Shown: positions 10,501 to 17,042 of the stretch, one piece after another
How positions within the stretch are numbered: position 1 is the first letter of the stretch
How the letters are laid out: the number at the start of each line of letters is the position of its first letter
Source of the DNA: an uncultured Roseburia sp.
GTDB taxonomy: Bacteria; Bacillota; Clostridia; Lachnospirales; Lachnospiraceae
Direction of reading: 5' to 3'
DNA length: 39,834 bases
Assembly: GCA_947564465.1 (NCBI GenBank)
Contig: CANOCV010000027.1
Location: forward strand, 1 to 39,834
The notes under the pieces: model-generated
Database searches by the model: none
Seen by the model: the letters and a program-made list of their open reading frames with translations, nothing else
Told to the model about the DNA's origin: nothing
Position numbers and translations under genes: made by a program

Positions 10501-11091
10501 CTCCGATAAAATATCGTTGACACGCACCAGATTTTCCCTCTCATCCGCAAGCTTTTTCTGGGCCGTCACCTTCCGTCTTTTATATTTCACAATCCCGGCT
10601 GCCTCATCAAAGAGCTCCCTTCTCTCCTCCGGCTTTCCGCTGATGATTTTTTCTATCTGTCCCTGGCCGATAATGGAATACCCTTCTTTTCCAATTCCCG
10701 TGTCATAAAAAAGCTCCTGTACATCCTTAAGACGGCAGGGACTGCCGTTGATCAGATACTCACTTTCCCCGGAGCGGTAAACACGTCTTGCAACTGTCAC
10801 CTCCGCATAATCAATCGAAAGCGCATGATCCTCATTATCCATGGTAATCGCCACATAGGCATAGCTTAACGGTTTTCTGTTCTCGGTTCCCGCAAAGATA
10901 ACATCCTGCATGCTTGCCCCACGCAGCTGCTTGGCGCTCTGCTCGCCCAACACCCAGCGGACAGCATCCGCGACATTACTCTTTCCGCTTCCGTTCGGTC
11001 CCACAATTCCCGTAATTCCGTTATGGAAATCAAACACGATTTTATTCGCAAAAGATTTAAAACCGTGCACCTCGATACTCTTTAAATACAT
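7531..11091 (-). CDS. smc: Chromosome segregation ATPase SMC
   Basis: 1186 residues, the normal length for bacterial SMC. The Walker A motif GPNGSGKSN is at 31-39. Two long coiled coils flank the hinge (roughly 510-680, including DLIKVDKKYETAIETALGG). The ABC signature LSGGEKS starts at about 1090 and Walker B CLLDEIEAALDD at about 1115. The protein dimerises at the hinge and, with ScpA and ScpB (not in this window), compacts and organises the chromosome. AGGAGG precedes the ATG. It starts 18 nt after rnc and is followed 36 nt later by ftsY, so the three are probably one transcript. Confidence 0.97.
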   Translation of the reverse strand: MYLKSIEVHGFKSFANKIVFDFHNGITGIVGPNGSGKSNVADAVRWVLGEQSAKQLRGASMQDVIFAGTENRKPLSYAYVAITMDNEDHALSIDYAEVTVARRVYRSGESEYLINGSPCRLKDVQELFYDTGIGKEGYSIIGQGQIEKIISGKPEERRELFDEAAGIVKYKRRKVTAQKKLADERENLVRVNDILSELERQVGPLEKQSEKAKIYLKRKEELRTLDVNMFLMETEQIASQLAETDEKYRIADDNLKENNEAYENIKNEYARLERDMEAMDGLITKNREDLNSTSMLKEKLDGQINVLNEQIKAALTTDESLRLRIENARSESEEKEKQKAEYEKQKRDLDEGIAQIEEREKEAQEELSKIQREIARCNEGMEEGKNEIIDLLNAKASLKAKQQRFDTMIEQVNIRKAQLTQRLLKRKSEETDLENVLEAYKKELSEANRVIEELESQKGEIEAKQAQWKEKLAESRTELERNTASFHKEQSRLESLKNIAERYDGYGGSIRRVMENKETEPGLLGVVADLIKVDKKYETAIETALGGNIQNVVTADEQTAKKMIRFLKQNRFGRATFLPLTSVKGREQRKNTDYLSEEGVIGFANTLVKNDEKFDGIMSYLLGRVLVADTIDHALALAKTSGYSLHIVTLEGEYLSPGGSMAGGAFKNNSNLLGRNREIEELQKEVARLETAITDAKKRQDDIRTAQGLLAEDFENVSRELQEKYIVQNTAKLNLERTLQQRDESESVYAGLKRENREIEEQLEEIRRDKEKTLTEIETAAKREKEIQEENETFQHILDAQITLEESAQDKVSKIHLESAGFVQRAEFAKENLSRVIAEQKKLSDEITALEQQAGESKENARQRERDIEEIKKTILASDDNYSSLKEQLSEYLEKKEAMSVEHKGFFEKREEISNRIAALDKEIFRLNNQREKMEEAREYQTNYMWEEYEITPHSAMELRDENYQSLPELKKLISALKDEIRKLGDVNVNAIEDYKTISERYNFLKNQHDDLVEAEKTLIGIIEDLDTGMRKQFSEKFAEIQREFDQAFKQLFGGGKGTLELVEDEDILECGIRIIAQPPGKKLQNMMQLSGGEKSLTAIALLFAIQNLKPSPFCLLDEIEAALDDSNVGRFAQYLHRLTKNTQFIIITHRRGTMNAADRLYGITMQEKGVSTLVSVNLIENDLDK

Positions 11092-11109
11092 ATATTCCTC
11101 CTGTGGACA

Positions 11110-11799
11110 TTACTTTGTGCTCTTTTTGAGAGCCAGCAGCGCCCGATATGCGGCCTCCTGTTCCGCCGCTTTCTTCGTATGCCCTTCCCCCTCTCCTACC
11201 GTCTTATCTCCGATTCTTGCCTCCACAATAAAACGCTTGGCATGATCCGGTCCCTCTTCCCTTACCAGACTATAAGAAAGCGGCTCTGTATACTCCGCCT
11301 GCACAACCTCCTGAAGGATAGTCTTGCTATCATAAAAGAGCTGCTTATGTTCAATGTCTGTCAGAATAAATTTTAACACAAACTCTTTTGCATTAGCAAA
11401 ACCACCGTCTAAATAAATCGCACCCAATACTGCCTCCAGAGCGTCCGATAGAATGGATTTTCTAGCCCTGCCGCCCGTCATATTCTCCCCCTTTCCAAGG
11501 TAAAGAAAATCCCCCAGACGCAGAGACTTTGTACACGATGCCAGAGACGGCTCACAGACAATGCTCGCCCTCATCTTCGTCAGATCGCCCTCCGGATTAT
11601 CCGGATAATTCAGATACAAATACTCGCTCGATACAAGCTCCAAAACCGCATCCCCCAAAAACTCCAGCCTCTCATTATCGGAATGCTTTTTCATACGTTT
11701 TTCATGCGCATAGGAGCTATGCGTCAGCGCCTGGCGCAGCAATCCTTCATTTTGAAACCGATATCCTATCATCGTCTGAAAATCTGTCAGCTTACTCAT
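11110..11799 (-). CDS. rnc: Ribonuclease III
   Basis: 229 residues. The enzyme cleaves double-stranded RNA, including rRNA precursors. The signature NERLEFLGDAVL is at 42-53 with the metal-binding acidic residues Glu46 and Asp50. The C-terminal double-stranded RNA-binding domain is at about 158-226 and ends in the alanine-rich helix KKAAEQEAAYRALL. The ATG at 11799 has GAGGAG 5 nt upstream. It lies 80 nt after acpP, with the acpP terminator in between, so expression relies on readthrough or on a promoter I could not identify. Confidence 0.96.
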   Translation of the reverse strand: MSKLTDFQTMIGYRFQNEGLLRQALTHSSYAHEKRMKKHSDNERLEFLGDAVLELVSSEYLYLNYPDNPEGDLTKMRASIVCEPSLASCTKSLRLGDFLYLGKGENMTGGRARKSILSDALEAVLGAIYLDGGFANAKEFVLKFILTDIEHKQLFYDSKTILQEVVQAEYTEPLSYSLVREEGPDHAKRFIVEARIGDKTVGEGEGHTKKAAEQEAAYRALLALKKSTK

Positions 11800-11852
11800 A
11801 CTTACTCCTCTTTCCCGGATCTCTGTAATCTTCCACTCTCCGTTTATGATAG

Positions 11853-11878
11853 AAAAAGCCCTCCGTAAAGGGCTTTTT
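11853..11878 (-). terminator. Intrinsic terminator after acpP
   Basis: Arms AAAAAGCCCT (11853-11862) and AGGGCTTTTT (11869-11878) enclose a 6-nt loop. On the minus strand it begins 1 nt after the acpP stop and ends in a TTTTTCT run. Confidence 0.8.
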
Positions 11879-11879
11879 C

Positions 11880-12110
11880 TTAGTTCAATGCATTTTTAAT
11901 CTGTTCCACGGCATCCCCGACTGTAACGATCTTTTCTGCTTCCTCGTTAGCGATTTCAATATCAAATTCCTCTTCAATTCCCATGATAATCTGAAATACA
12001 TCCAGGGAATCCGCTCCCAGATCGTCCACAAATGTAGTGTCCATCGTCATCTCATTTTCATCCACGTTCAAAACTTCCGCAATGATTTTCTTTAATTTTT
12101 CAAACTCCAT
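11880..12110 (-). CDS. acpP: Acyl carrier protein
   Basis: 76 residues, acidic, with the phosphopantetheine attachment motif DDLGADSLD (Ser35). It carries growing acyl chains in fatty acid synthesis and donates them to PlsX. A purine-rich AAAGGAAA precedes the ATG. It follows plsX by 21 nt. In Bacillus fabD and fabG lie between plsX and acpP; they are absent here. A terminator directly follows the stop codon. Confidence 0.96.
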   Translation of the reverse strand: MEFEKLKKIIAEVLNVDENEMTMDTTFVDDLGADSLDVFQIIMGIEEEFDIEIANEEAEKIVTVGDAVEQIKNALN

Positions 12111-12131
12111 AACATATTTCCTTTCTTTTTC

Positions 12132-13139
12132 TTAGACCTCTGCAATATTTTTTTTGATTTTGCCATTGATATCCTGCTGCTTAAATGTCACACACTGGAT
12201 AATGGAATTTTTTACTTCATTTGCCTTTGCACTCCCGTGCGTCTTCACTACAAGACCGTTCAATCCCAACAGCGGCGCCCCGCCATACTCGCTTGCATCG
12301 AATGCCTTCAGCGTTTTCTTCAAAGCCGGAAGCGCCAGTGCGGCACCGATTTTGCTTTTTAAGGAACTCATCATTCCTTGCTTGATAGCCCCTACAAGCG
12401 TCGAACTTAGGCCCTCGTAAAGCTTCAGGATTACATTGCCCACAAACGCCTCACAGACAATGACGTCCGCTTCACCGTGAGGGATCTCTCTCGCCTCAAT
12501 ACTCCCGACAAAATTGATATCCCTGCATTCCTTGAGCAGCGGAAATGTCTCCTTCACAAGTGCGTTACCCTTCTCCTCTTCCGCGCCGATATTGACGATT
12601 GCGACTCTCGGGTTCTTCATTCCGACTACATGCTCCATGTAAAGGGAACCCATTTTTGCAAACTGTAAGAGATGCAATGGCCTGGCATCCACATTCGCTC
12701 CGCAGTCAATCAAAAGAGAAACCCCTTTCTCTGTCGGAATCAACGGTGCCAGCGGAGGACGCTCCACTCCCTTGATTCTTCCGACAATGACCTGTCCGCC
12801 TACCAGTATCGCCCCGGAACTCCCTGCGGAAACAAAAGCGTCTGCCTCCATATGCTTTACCATATTCATTCCCACTACAATTGATGAGTTCTTTTTCTTA
12901 CGGATTGCCATCACCGGAGGCTCTGCCGTCTCAATTACTTCATCGGCATTCACTACCTCTATCTGCTCACTCGGCCAGGAATACTTTGCCAATTCCTCTT
13001 TGATTACATCCTGCTGGCCCACAAGCAGAACCCGAATGTCGCTTCTTAGGGCAACCGCATCAATTACGCCTCTTACAATCTCAGCCGGCGCGTGATCGCC
13101 GCCCATGGCGTCCACTGCCACCTTAATTCTGTCCTGCAT
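12132..13139 (-). CDS. plsX: Phosphate acyltransferase PlsX
   Basis: 335 residues. The enzyme makes acyl-phosphate from acyl-ACP for phospholipid synthesis (PlsX/PlsY route). It shows the family N-terminus VAVDAMGGDHAP, the SAGSSGAIL segment, CEAFVGNV and GGAPLLGLNG. AGGAGG lies 8 nt before the ATG. It has its own promoter at 13211-13239 and is followed by acpP. No FapR-type operator was recognised in its leader. Confidence 0.96.
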   Translation of the reverse strand: MQDRIKVAVDAMGGDHAPAEIVRGVIDAVALRSDIRVLLVGQQDVIKEELAKYSWPSEQIEVVNADEVIETAEPPVMAIRKKKNSSIVVGMNMVKHMEADAFVSAGSSGAILVGGQVIVGRIKGVERPPLAPLIPTEKGVSLLIDCGANVDARPLHLLQFAKMGSLYMEHVVGMKNPRVAIVNIGAEEEKGNALVKETFPLLKECRDINFVGSIEAREIPHGEADVIVCEAFVGNVILKLYEGLSSTLVGAIKQGMMSSLKSKIGAALALPALKKTLKAFDASEYGGAPLLGLNGLVVKTHGSAKANEVKNSIIQCVTFKQQDINGKIKKNIAEV

Positions 13140-13210
13140 GCAACTACCTCCTGCATTTTACGCTTTGGTTGGCGAAACAAATCTTTGGTCACGCTCTAAC
13201 CCTCTACTGA

Positions 13211-13239
13211 AATATACTATAACTTTTTCCATAAATCAA
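13211..13239 (-). promoter_or_regulatory. Putative promoter of plsX-acpP
   Basis: On minus, -35 TTGATT (13239-13234) and -10 TATATT (13216-13211) are separated by 17 bp. The start would be about 65 nt upstream of plsX, just after the stop codon of the YesL-like gene. Confidence 0.6.
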
Positions 13240-13246
13240 CAGAAAT

Positions 13247-13903
13247 CTAATTATAATATTCAAGGTTTCTCTCTTCCTCCTGCGCAAGCTCCTCTTCCGA
13301 CATATATCTGCGGAAATTTTTCTCCAATATCACATTCCAGATCCACATATACGCTCCGGGCAAAAAAATAATCAGCACAGGAATTAACAGAAGCAGGAAT
13401 AAAAATACTGCCAAAATCACAACAATCAAAAATGTCCACGGAAGATGTGCAACCGCCATCAGCGCAGCATTTTTCATAATTTGCCTGTTGGAATTTTCAA
13501 ACCTGGCAATGTTCGGAAATATATACATAGACCAGATAAATTCAAACAACAGCATAACATAAAAAAACACATACAGATTGCCAAGCTTACTTCCCGCCTC
13601 CAGAAAATAATTTTTCATGATATAAGCATCCAGCCAGAAAATAAAGCTGCTAAAAAAAACAATCAGCCAAATACATGTTGACTGCTTAAAATTATTTTTA
13701 AAGGCCGGAAAAAACTCTGTAAAGACATAGCTCCTGTTATGATGCACTACTTTATTCACGGTATAATACATAGCAGTCGTCGACGCCCCGATTGTAAACA
13801 CCGGAATACAACAGACAATCCACAGGATACTGATAAAACAGACATTCAGCAGCTTATTTACCACATGAAAAAATTTGTTATCATAATTAAACAATGAATT
13901 CAT
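13247..13903 (-). CDS. YesL-like (DUF624) membrane protein
   Basis: 218 residues from the ATG at 13903, which has AGAAGGGAA upstream. The frame stays open further upstream but runs through palindromes and is probably not translated. The start NYDNKFFHVVNKLLNVCFISILW, here in part, and the IGASTTAMYY segment match the YesL/DUF624 family. About five hydrophobic segments are visible (near 20-45, 75-97, 110-133, 150-165 and 160-185). Family members are often near sugar-uptake genes; the biochemical role is unknown. Here it sits between rpmF and plsX, where most Firmicutes have no extra gene. It is separated from rpmF by a terminator and palindromes, so it may be a separate unit. Confidence 0.8.
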   Translation of the reverse strand: MNSLFNYDNKFFHVVNKLLNVCFISILWIVCCIPVFTIGASTTAMYYTVNKVVHHNRSYVFTEFFPAFKNNFKQSTCIWLIVFFSSFIFWLDAYIMKNYFLEAGSKLGNLYVFFYVMLLFEFIWSMYIFPNIARFENSNRQIMKNAALMAVAHLPWTFLIVVILAVFLFLLLLIPVLIIFLPGAYMWIWNVILEKNFRRYMSEEELAQEEERNLEYYN

Positions 13904-13949
13904 TCTGTTCCCTTCTTTCTGCAATACAAATTTCCATGATAGAACAAAG

Positions 13950-14040
13950 AATCCGGCTCTGCCGGATTCCCCGCCTGCGGCGGGCCGCATATGCGGCATT
14001 TTTCCTCTCCGCCGCATGGCGATCCTGCCCGGAAGGCTTT
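13950..14040. repeat. Cluster of nested GC-rich palindromes
   Basis: Successive inverted repeats are AATCCGGC-tct-GCCGGATT, then CCCGCC-tgc-GGCGGG, then CCGCATATGCGG, then ATGCGGC...GCCGCAT. They fill the leader between rpmF and the YesL-like gene. They are far more GC-rich than the flanking sequence, which suggests an inserted repetitive element or a structured RNA. I see no protein gene here. Confidence 0.6.
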
Positions 14041-14043
14041 TTA

Positions 14044-14101
14044 TATCATAGGAAAGTTGTAGACTTTAACACTTCACTGCAACAAGGTCTTTCCTATGAT
14101 A
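14044..14101. repeat. 58-bp inverted repeat element
   Basis: Perfect 13-bp arms TATCATAGGAAAG (14044-14056) and CTTTCCTATGATA (14089-14101) enclose 32 bp. It abuts the rpmF terminator on one side and the palindrome cluster on the other, and the two may form one composite repeat. Related shorter sequence occurs near 39767-39780. Confidence 0.7.
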
Positions 14102-14102
14102 C

Positions 14103-14131
14103 AAAAAAGGAGTGTTTTGTTCAAACACTCC
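14103..14131 (-). terminator. Intrinsic terminator after rpmF
   Basis: On minus the hairpin GGAGTGTTT-gaaca-AAACACTCC (14131-14109) is followed by TTTTTT (14108-14103), 9 nt after the rpmF stop codon. Confidence 0.85.
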
Positions 14132-14139
14132 CTGTTTCA

Positions 14140-14319
14140 TTAGTCCTGAGGAATAATCTCTTTTTTATTGTAGGAACCGCAGTTCTTACATACTCTGTGC
14201 GGCATCATCAAAGCACCGCATTTGCTGCACTTTACTAAAGCCGGAGCAGTCATTTTCCAGTTCGCTCTTCTTTTATCTCTTCTTCCTTTGGAAGATTTGT
14301 TCTTTGGACAAATCGACAT
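14140..14319 (-). CDS. rpmF: 50S ribosomal protein L32
   Basis: 59 residues, too short for usual ORF cut-offs. It starts MSICPKNKSSKGRRDKRRANWK, a basic L32 N-terminus shown here in shortened form by its first residues MSICPKNKSS. A CxxC...CxxC zinc-binding set follows (CSKCG, CKNCG), so this is the zinc-containing L32 form. AAGGAGG lies directly upstream and overlaps the end of the DUF177 gene, 4 nt away. The DUF177-rpmF pair is widely conserved in bacteria. A terminator follows. Confidence 0.95.
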   Translation of the reverse strand: MSICPKNKSSKGRRDKRRANWKMTAPALVKCSKCGALMMPHRVCKNCGSYNKKEIIPQD

Positions 14320-14323
14320 CTGG

Positions 14324-14848
14324 TTACACCTCCTTAAATTTATTGAAAATATCTTGGATAGCCGCCATTCTTGGGTCTAATTCGTCTTCCCCGCAATTAC
14401 AATCCTGCAAATTCAGATCTGCACCGCATTTCCTGCAAATCCCCTTGCAATCGTCTTTGCACAGAACCTTCATTGGCCAGTTAACCAAGATTTCATCGTA
14501 GACAAGTCTGTCAACATCCAGATGAAAGCCCTTCATGTAGTCTGCTTCTTGTACCTCTTCTTTCGTCTCTTCTGTCTCCTTCAACGGAAACTTCTTATCA
14601 AAAATGAGGTGGATCCGCACTGGAACCTCTTTCAGACAGCGATCACATGGTATTGCAATCATCACATCCGTCTCGCCCTCAACAAGCAAATGCTTATTCT
14701 CCCGGTTCACGATATGCAATTCGAATGGCTTTTTTTCTAGGAACGGGAAACTTCCTAACTTCGAATCAAAGGACGGCAGCTCAATCACCGCCTCCATATG
14801 TGCCTCTTTGTTTTCACAAGTACATATCTCTGTCAATTCTAAATCCAT
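14324..14848 (-). CDS. DUF177 (YceD) family protein
   Basis: 174 residues. It belongs to the YceD/DUF177 family by its position directly before rpmF and by the conserved C-terminal region with DPRMAAIQDIFNKF. A four-plus-cysteine cluster (CKDDCKGICRKCG, then CNCG) near residues 130-155 may bind zinc. In several bacteria the family is tied to 23S rRNA or ribosome maturation; that role is not proven here. GGAGA lies before the ATG. It has a consensus promoter at 14875-14903 and shares a transcript with rpmF. Confidence 0.9.
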   Translation of the reverse strand: MDLELTEICTCENKEAHMEAVIELPSFDSKLGSFPFLEKKPFELHIVNRENKHLLVEGETDVMIAIPCDRCLKEVPVRIHLIFDKKFPLKETEETKEEVQEADYMKGFHLDVDRLVYDEILVNWPMKVLCKDDCKGICRKCGADLNLQDCNCGEDELDPRMAAIQDIFNKFKEV

Positions 14849-14874
14849 GTCAGTCTCCTATTCACACCTAAACA

Positions 14875-14903
14875 ATTATACATATCCTGCATATTTTTGT
14901 CAA
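14875..14903 (-). promoter_or_regulatory. Consensus promoter of DUF177-rpmF
   Basis: On minus, TTGACA (14903-14898), 17 bp, then TATAAT (14880-14875): a perfect match to the sigma-A consensus, fitting a highly expressed ribosomal protein gene. The leader is about 20 nt and contains GGAGA. Confidence 0.9.
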
Positions 14904-14930
14904 TAAAAATTTAGATGATTTTCCTTTTCC

Positions 14931-16124
14931 TTATTTTCCTACGAGTGCAACCGTCTCGCGTGCGATCTTAAGCTCCTCGTTCGTCGGAATAATGCAGACC
15001 GGAACCTTCGAATCCTTCGTAGAAATTATCGTATCTACCCCACGCGCCTTATTGGCTTCCTGATCCATCGTAATCCCAAGATATCCAAAATACGCAAGTA
15101 TCTTCTCACGGATAAAGGAAGTATTCTCACCGATTCCGGCAGTAAACGCTATCGCATCCACCCCGTTCATCGCCGCCACATAGGAACCGATATATTTTGC
15201 GACACGGTAGGCAAACACCTCACACGCATCAATTGCCCGCTGGTTCCCCTCGTAATATGCCGTTTCCAGGTCACGGAAATCACTGGACAACCCGGAGATT
15301 CCCTGAACGCCCGACTTTTTATTTAGAACATCCATCATATCGTCCATTGTTAAGTTCTCTTTTTTCGCAATAAATTCCATAATTGCAGGATCAATATCTC
15401 CCGAGCGGGTCCCCATCACAAGACCCTCTAACGGCGTAAGTCCCATAGAGGTATCTACGCACTTTCCATTCCATACGGCGCTAATCGACGCCCCGCCGCC
15501 CAAATGCGCCACGATGATCTTGCAATTCTCATAGTCAAGTCCGAGAAAATCAGCTGCATGCTTCGACACAAAGCTGTGGCTTGTACCATGAAAGCCGTAG
15601 CGTCTAACCTTATATTTCTCATAATATTCATACGGAAGACCATAGAGAAACGCTTTTTTAGGCATGGTCTGATGAAAAGCCGTATCAAACACTCCTACCA
15701 TCGGCACCCCCGGCATAATTTCCTGACAAGCACGAATTCCAATCAGATTTGCCGGATTATGAAGCGGTGCAAGCTCATTGCACTCCTCCACCTTCGCAAG
15801 CACCTCATCATCAAGTATAACGGAACCGGAAAACCGCTCTCCCCCGTGCACCACACGATGCCCTACCGCATCTATCTTTGAAAGGCTCTCCACCGCCCCG
15901 CTCTTTTCATTTACAAGAGCGTCTAATACAAGCTGAATCGCCTCCTTATGCGTCGGCATAGGCGCCTCTGTAATTTCCTTGTCCATGCCTTCCTTCTGGT
16001 AAACCAGCCTTCCGTCAATTCCAATTCTTTCACATATTCCTTTTGCCAATACCTCTTCACTGTCAGAATTAATCAACTGATATTTCAGTGAAGAGCTTCC
16101 GCAATTAACAACTAATACATTCAT
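14931..16124 (-). CDS. ackA: Acetate kinase
   Basis: 397 residues from the ATG at 16124, which has AAAGGAG 7 nt upstream. An in-frame extension to 16196 lacks a ribosome site. The enzyme makes ATP from acetyl phosphate and ADP, the last step of acetate fermentation. Visible motifs are NCGSSSLKY, HRVVHGGE, DTAFHQTMP, RRYGFHGTSH, HLGGGAS, GTRSGDIDP and GIGEN. It has its own promoter. The usual partner pta is not in this window; the gene upstream is divergent rlmH. Confidence 0.97.
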   Translation of the reverse strand: MNVLVVNCGSSSLKYQLINSDSEEVLAKGICERIGIDGRLVYQKEGMDKEITEAPMPTHKEAIQLVLDALVNEKSGAVESLSKIDAVGHRVVHGGERFSGSVILDDEVLAKVEECNELAPLHNPANLIGIRACQEIMPGVPMVGVFDTAFHQTMPKKAFLYGLPYEYYEKYKVRRYGFHGTSHSFVSKHAADFLGLDYENCKIIVAHLGGGASISAVWNGKCVDTSMGLTPLEGLVMGTRSGDIDPAIMEFIAKKENLTMDDMMDVLNKKSGVQGISGLSSDFRDLETAYYEGNQRAIDACEVFAYRVAKYIGSYVAAMNGVDAIAFTAGIGENTSFIREKILAYFGYLGITMDQEANKARGVDTIISTKDSKVPVCIIPTNEELKIARETVALVGK

Positions 16125-16206
16125 GACTGTCTCCTTTTCTCTTGCCTTTTGCTCTTCTAAATCATTATTTGCTCTGCTCCCGCTTAGGGGCTGCATAATT
16201 GTCTAT

Positions 16207-16235
16207 ATTATACCCCTTTTCCCGGAAAGGTACAA
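16207..16235 (-). promoter_or_regulatory. Putative promoter of ackA
   Basis: On minus, -35 TTGTAC (16235-16230), a 17-bp spacer and a perfect -10 TATAAT (16212-16207). The leader is about 75 nt. Confidence 0.75.
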
Positions 16236-16274
16236 GAATTATTCCTGAATTTTCCACAATGTAACTAAGCTATG

Positions 16275-16303
16275 TTGAAAAGAACGAAATATCCTCTTAT
16301 AAT
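16275..16303 (+). promoter_or_regulatory. Putative promoter of rlmH, implying a leaderless mRNA
   Basis: -35 TTGAAA (16275-16280), 17 bp, then a perfect -10 TATAAT (16298-16303). The ATG starts at 16310, only 7 nt after the -10, so the predicted start site falls on or within 1-2 nt of the start codon. No Shine-Dalgarno sequence is present. Confidence 0.75.
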
Positions 16304-16309
16304 AGTCTT

Positions 16310-16792
16310 ATGAAAATTACAATATTAACCGTTGGAAAAATAAAAGAAAAATTTTTTACACAGGCAATTGAGGAATATAAAAAACGTCTTAGCCGTTACT
16401 GCAAATTAAACATCGTAGAAGTTGCGGACGAGAAAACACCGGACAACGCAGGCGCTCTTATGGAAGAGAACATAAAAGAAAAGGAGGGAACACGTCTTTT
16501 AAAATATCTGGATGCAAATACCGGCTATGTGATAGCGCTTGCCATTGATGGCGAGATGCCGGATTCCGTAGAATTATCCTCAAAGCTTGCAAACCTTTTT
16601 GTATCAGGGACAAGCCACATTATTTTTGTAATAGGCGGCTCTCTCGGACTGGACAAACGAATTTTAACGCGCGCAGACTATAAACTCAGTTTTTCGAAAA
16701 TGACATTTCCGCATCAGCTCATGAGGGTGATTTTGCTTGAACAGGTGTATCGGAGCTATCGGATATTGAATCATGAACCGTACCATAAATAG
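16310..16792 (+). CDS. rlmH: 23S rRNA (pseudouridine1915-N3)-methyltransferase RlmH
   Basis: 160 residues, full family length (about 155-160). It is a SPOUT-fold enzyme that methylates pseudouridine 1915 in helix 69 of 23S rRNA with S-adenosylmethionine. The knot region shows FVIGGSLGLD and the conserved C-terminus FPHQLMRVILLEQ...YRSYRI...PYHK. The start codon follows a -10 box by 7 nt and has no ribosome site. The stop codon TAG is formed by TA from a target duplication plus the first G of an inserted MITE-like element. The predicted uninterrupted site reads CAT AAA TAA, so the protein end is unchanged. Confidence 0.96.
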   Translation: MKITILTVGKIKEKFFTQAIEEYKKRLSRYCKLNIVEVADEKTPDNAGALMEENIKEKEGTRLLKYLDANTGYVIALAIDGEMPDSVELSSKLANLFVSGTSHIIFVIGGSLGLDKRILTRADYKLSFSKMTFPHQLMRVILLEQVYRSYRILNHEPYHK

Positions 16793-16961
16793 TAACAGTT
16801 CAGCCGCGCCATTCGCAAAGGCGCTTTCAGCGCTTTCTCGCTGCTTTGCACCTAACTTTGCTCATAATAGGGCGCTCATCTCATAGCTGACAGGATGGGC
16901 TCGTTCATGCGAACATGATTTGCCCATCCAATCAGCTATGGCTGAACTGTTACCATAAATA
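16784..16961. mobile_element. MITE-like insertion with 14-bp inverted repeats and 8-bp target duplication
   Basis: The 162-bp element (16792-16953) has perfect 14-bp terminal inverted repeats, GTAACAGTTCAGCC (16792-16805) and GGCTGAACTGTTAC (16940-16953). Direct repeats CATAAATA flank it at 16784-16791 and 16954-16961. An inner inverted repeat pairs CATAGCTGA/TCAGCTATG (16882-16890, 16932-16940) and GGATGGGC/GCCCATCC (16893-16900, 16922-16929). No transposase or ORF is encoded, so it would need an outside transposase. An 8-bp duplication suggests an IS family with 8-bp targets; which one is unknown. Confidence 0.88.
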
Positions 16962-16982
16962 ACATCAAATCCCGTTACACCC

Positions 16983-17011
16983 TTGTACTGCCCTTCAAAA
17001 TCCGATATAAT
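16983..17011 (+). promoter_or_regulatory. Putative promoter of the zinc-ribbon gene and xpt
   Basis: -35 TTGTAC (16983-16988), 17 bp, then -10 TATAAT (17006-17011). It lies 22 bp after the right target duplication of the MITE. The leader to the ATG at 17043 is about 25 nt, too short for a riboswitch. Confidence 0.75.
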
Positions 17012-17042
17012 AAAATTAATCTTACATAAAGGAGGACTTTCC

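Noticed and set aside
13904..14017. N-terminal extension of the YesL-like protein
   Set aside because: The frame is open but reads through GC palindromes; the ATG at 13903 has the ribosome site and the family start.
16983..17042. ATG at 16983 as start of the zinc-ribbon protein
   Set aside because: It overlaps the -35 box and has no ribosome site; AAGGAGG precedes the ATG at 17043.
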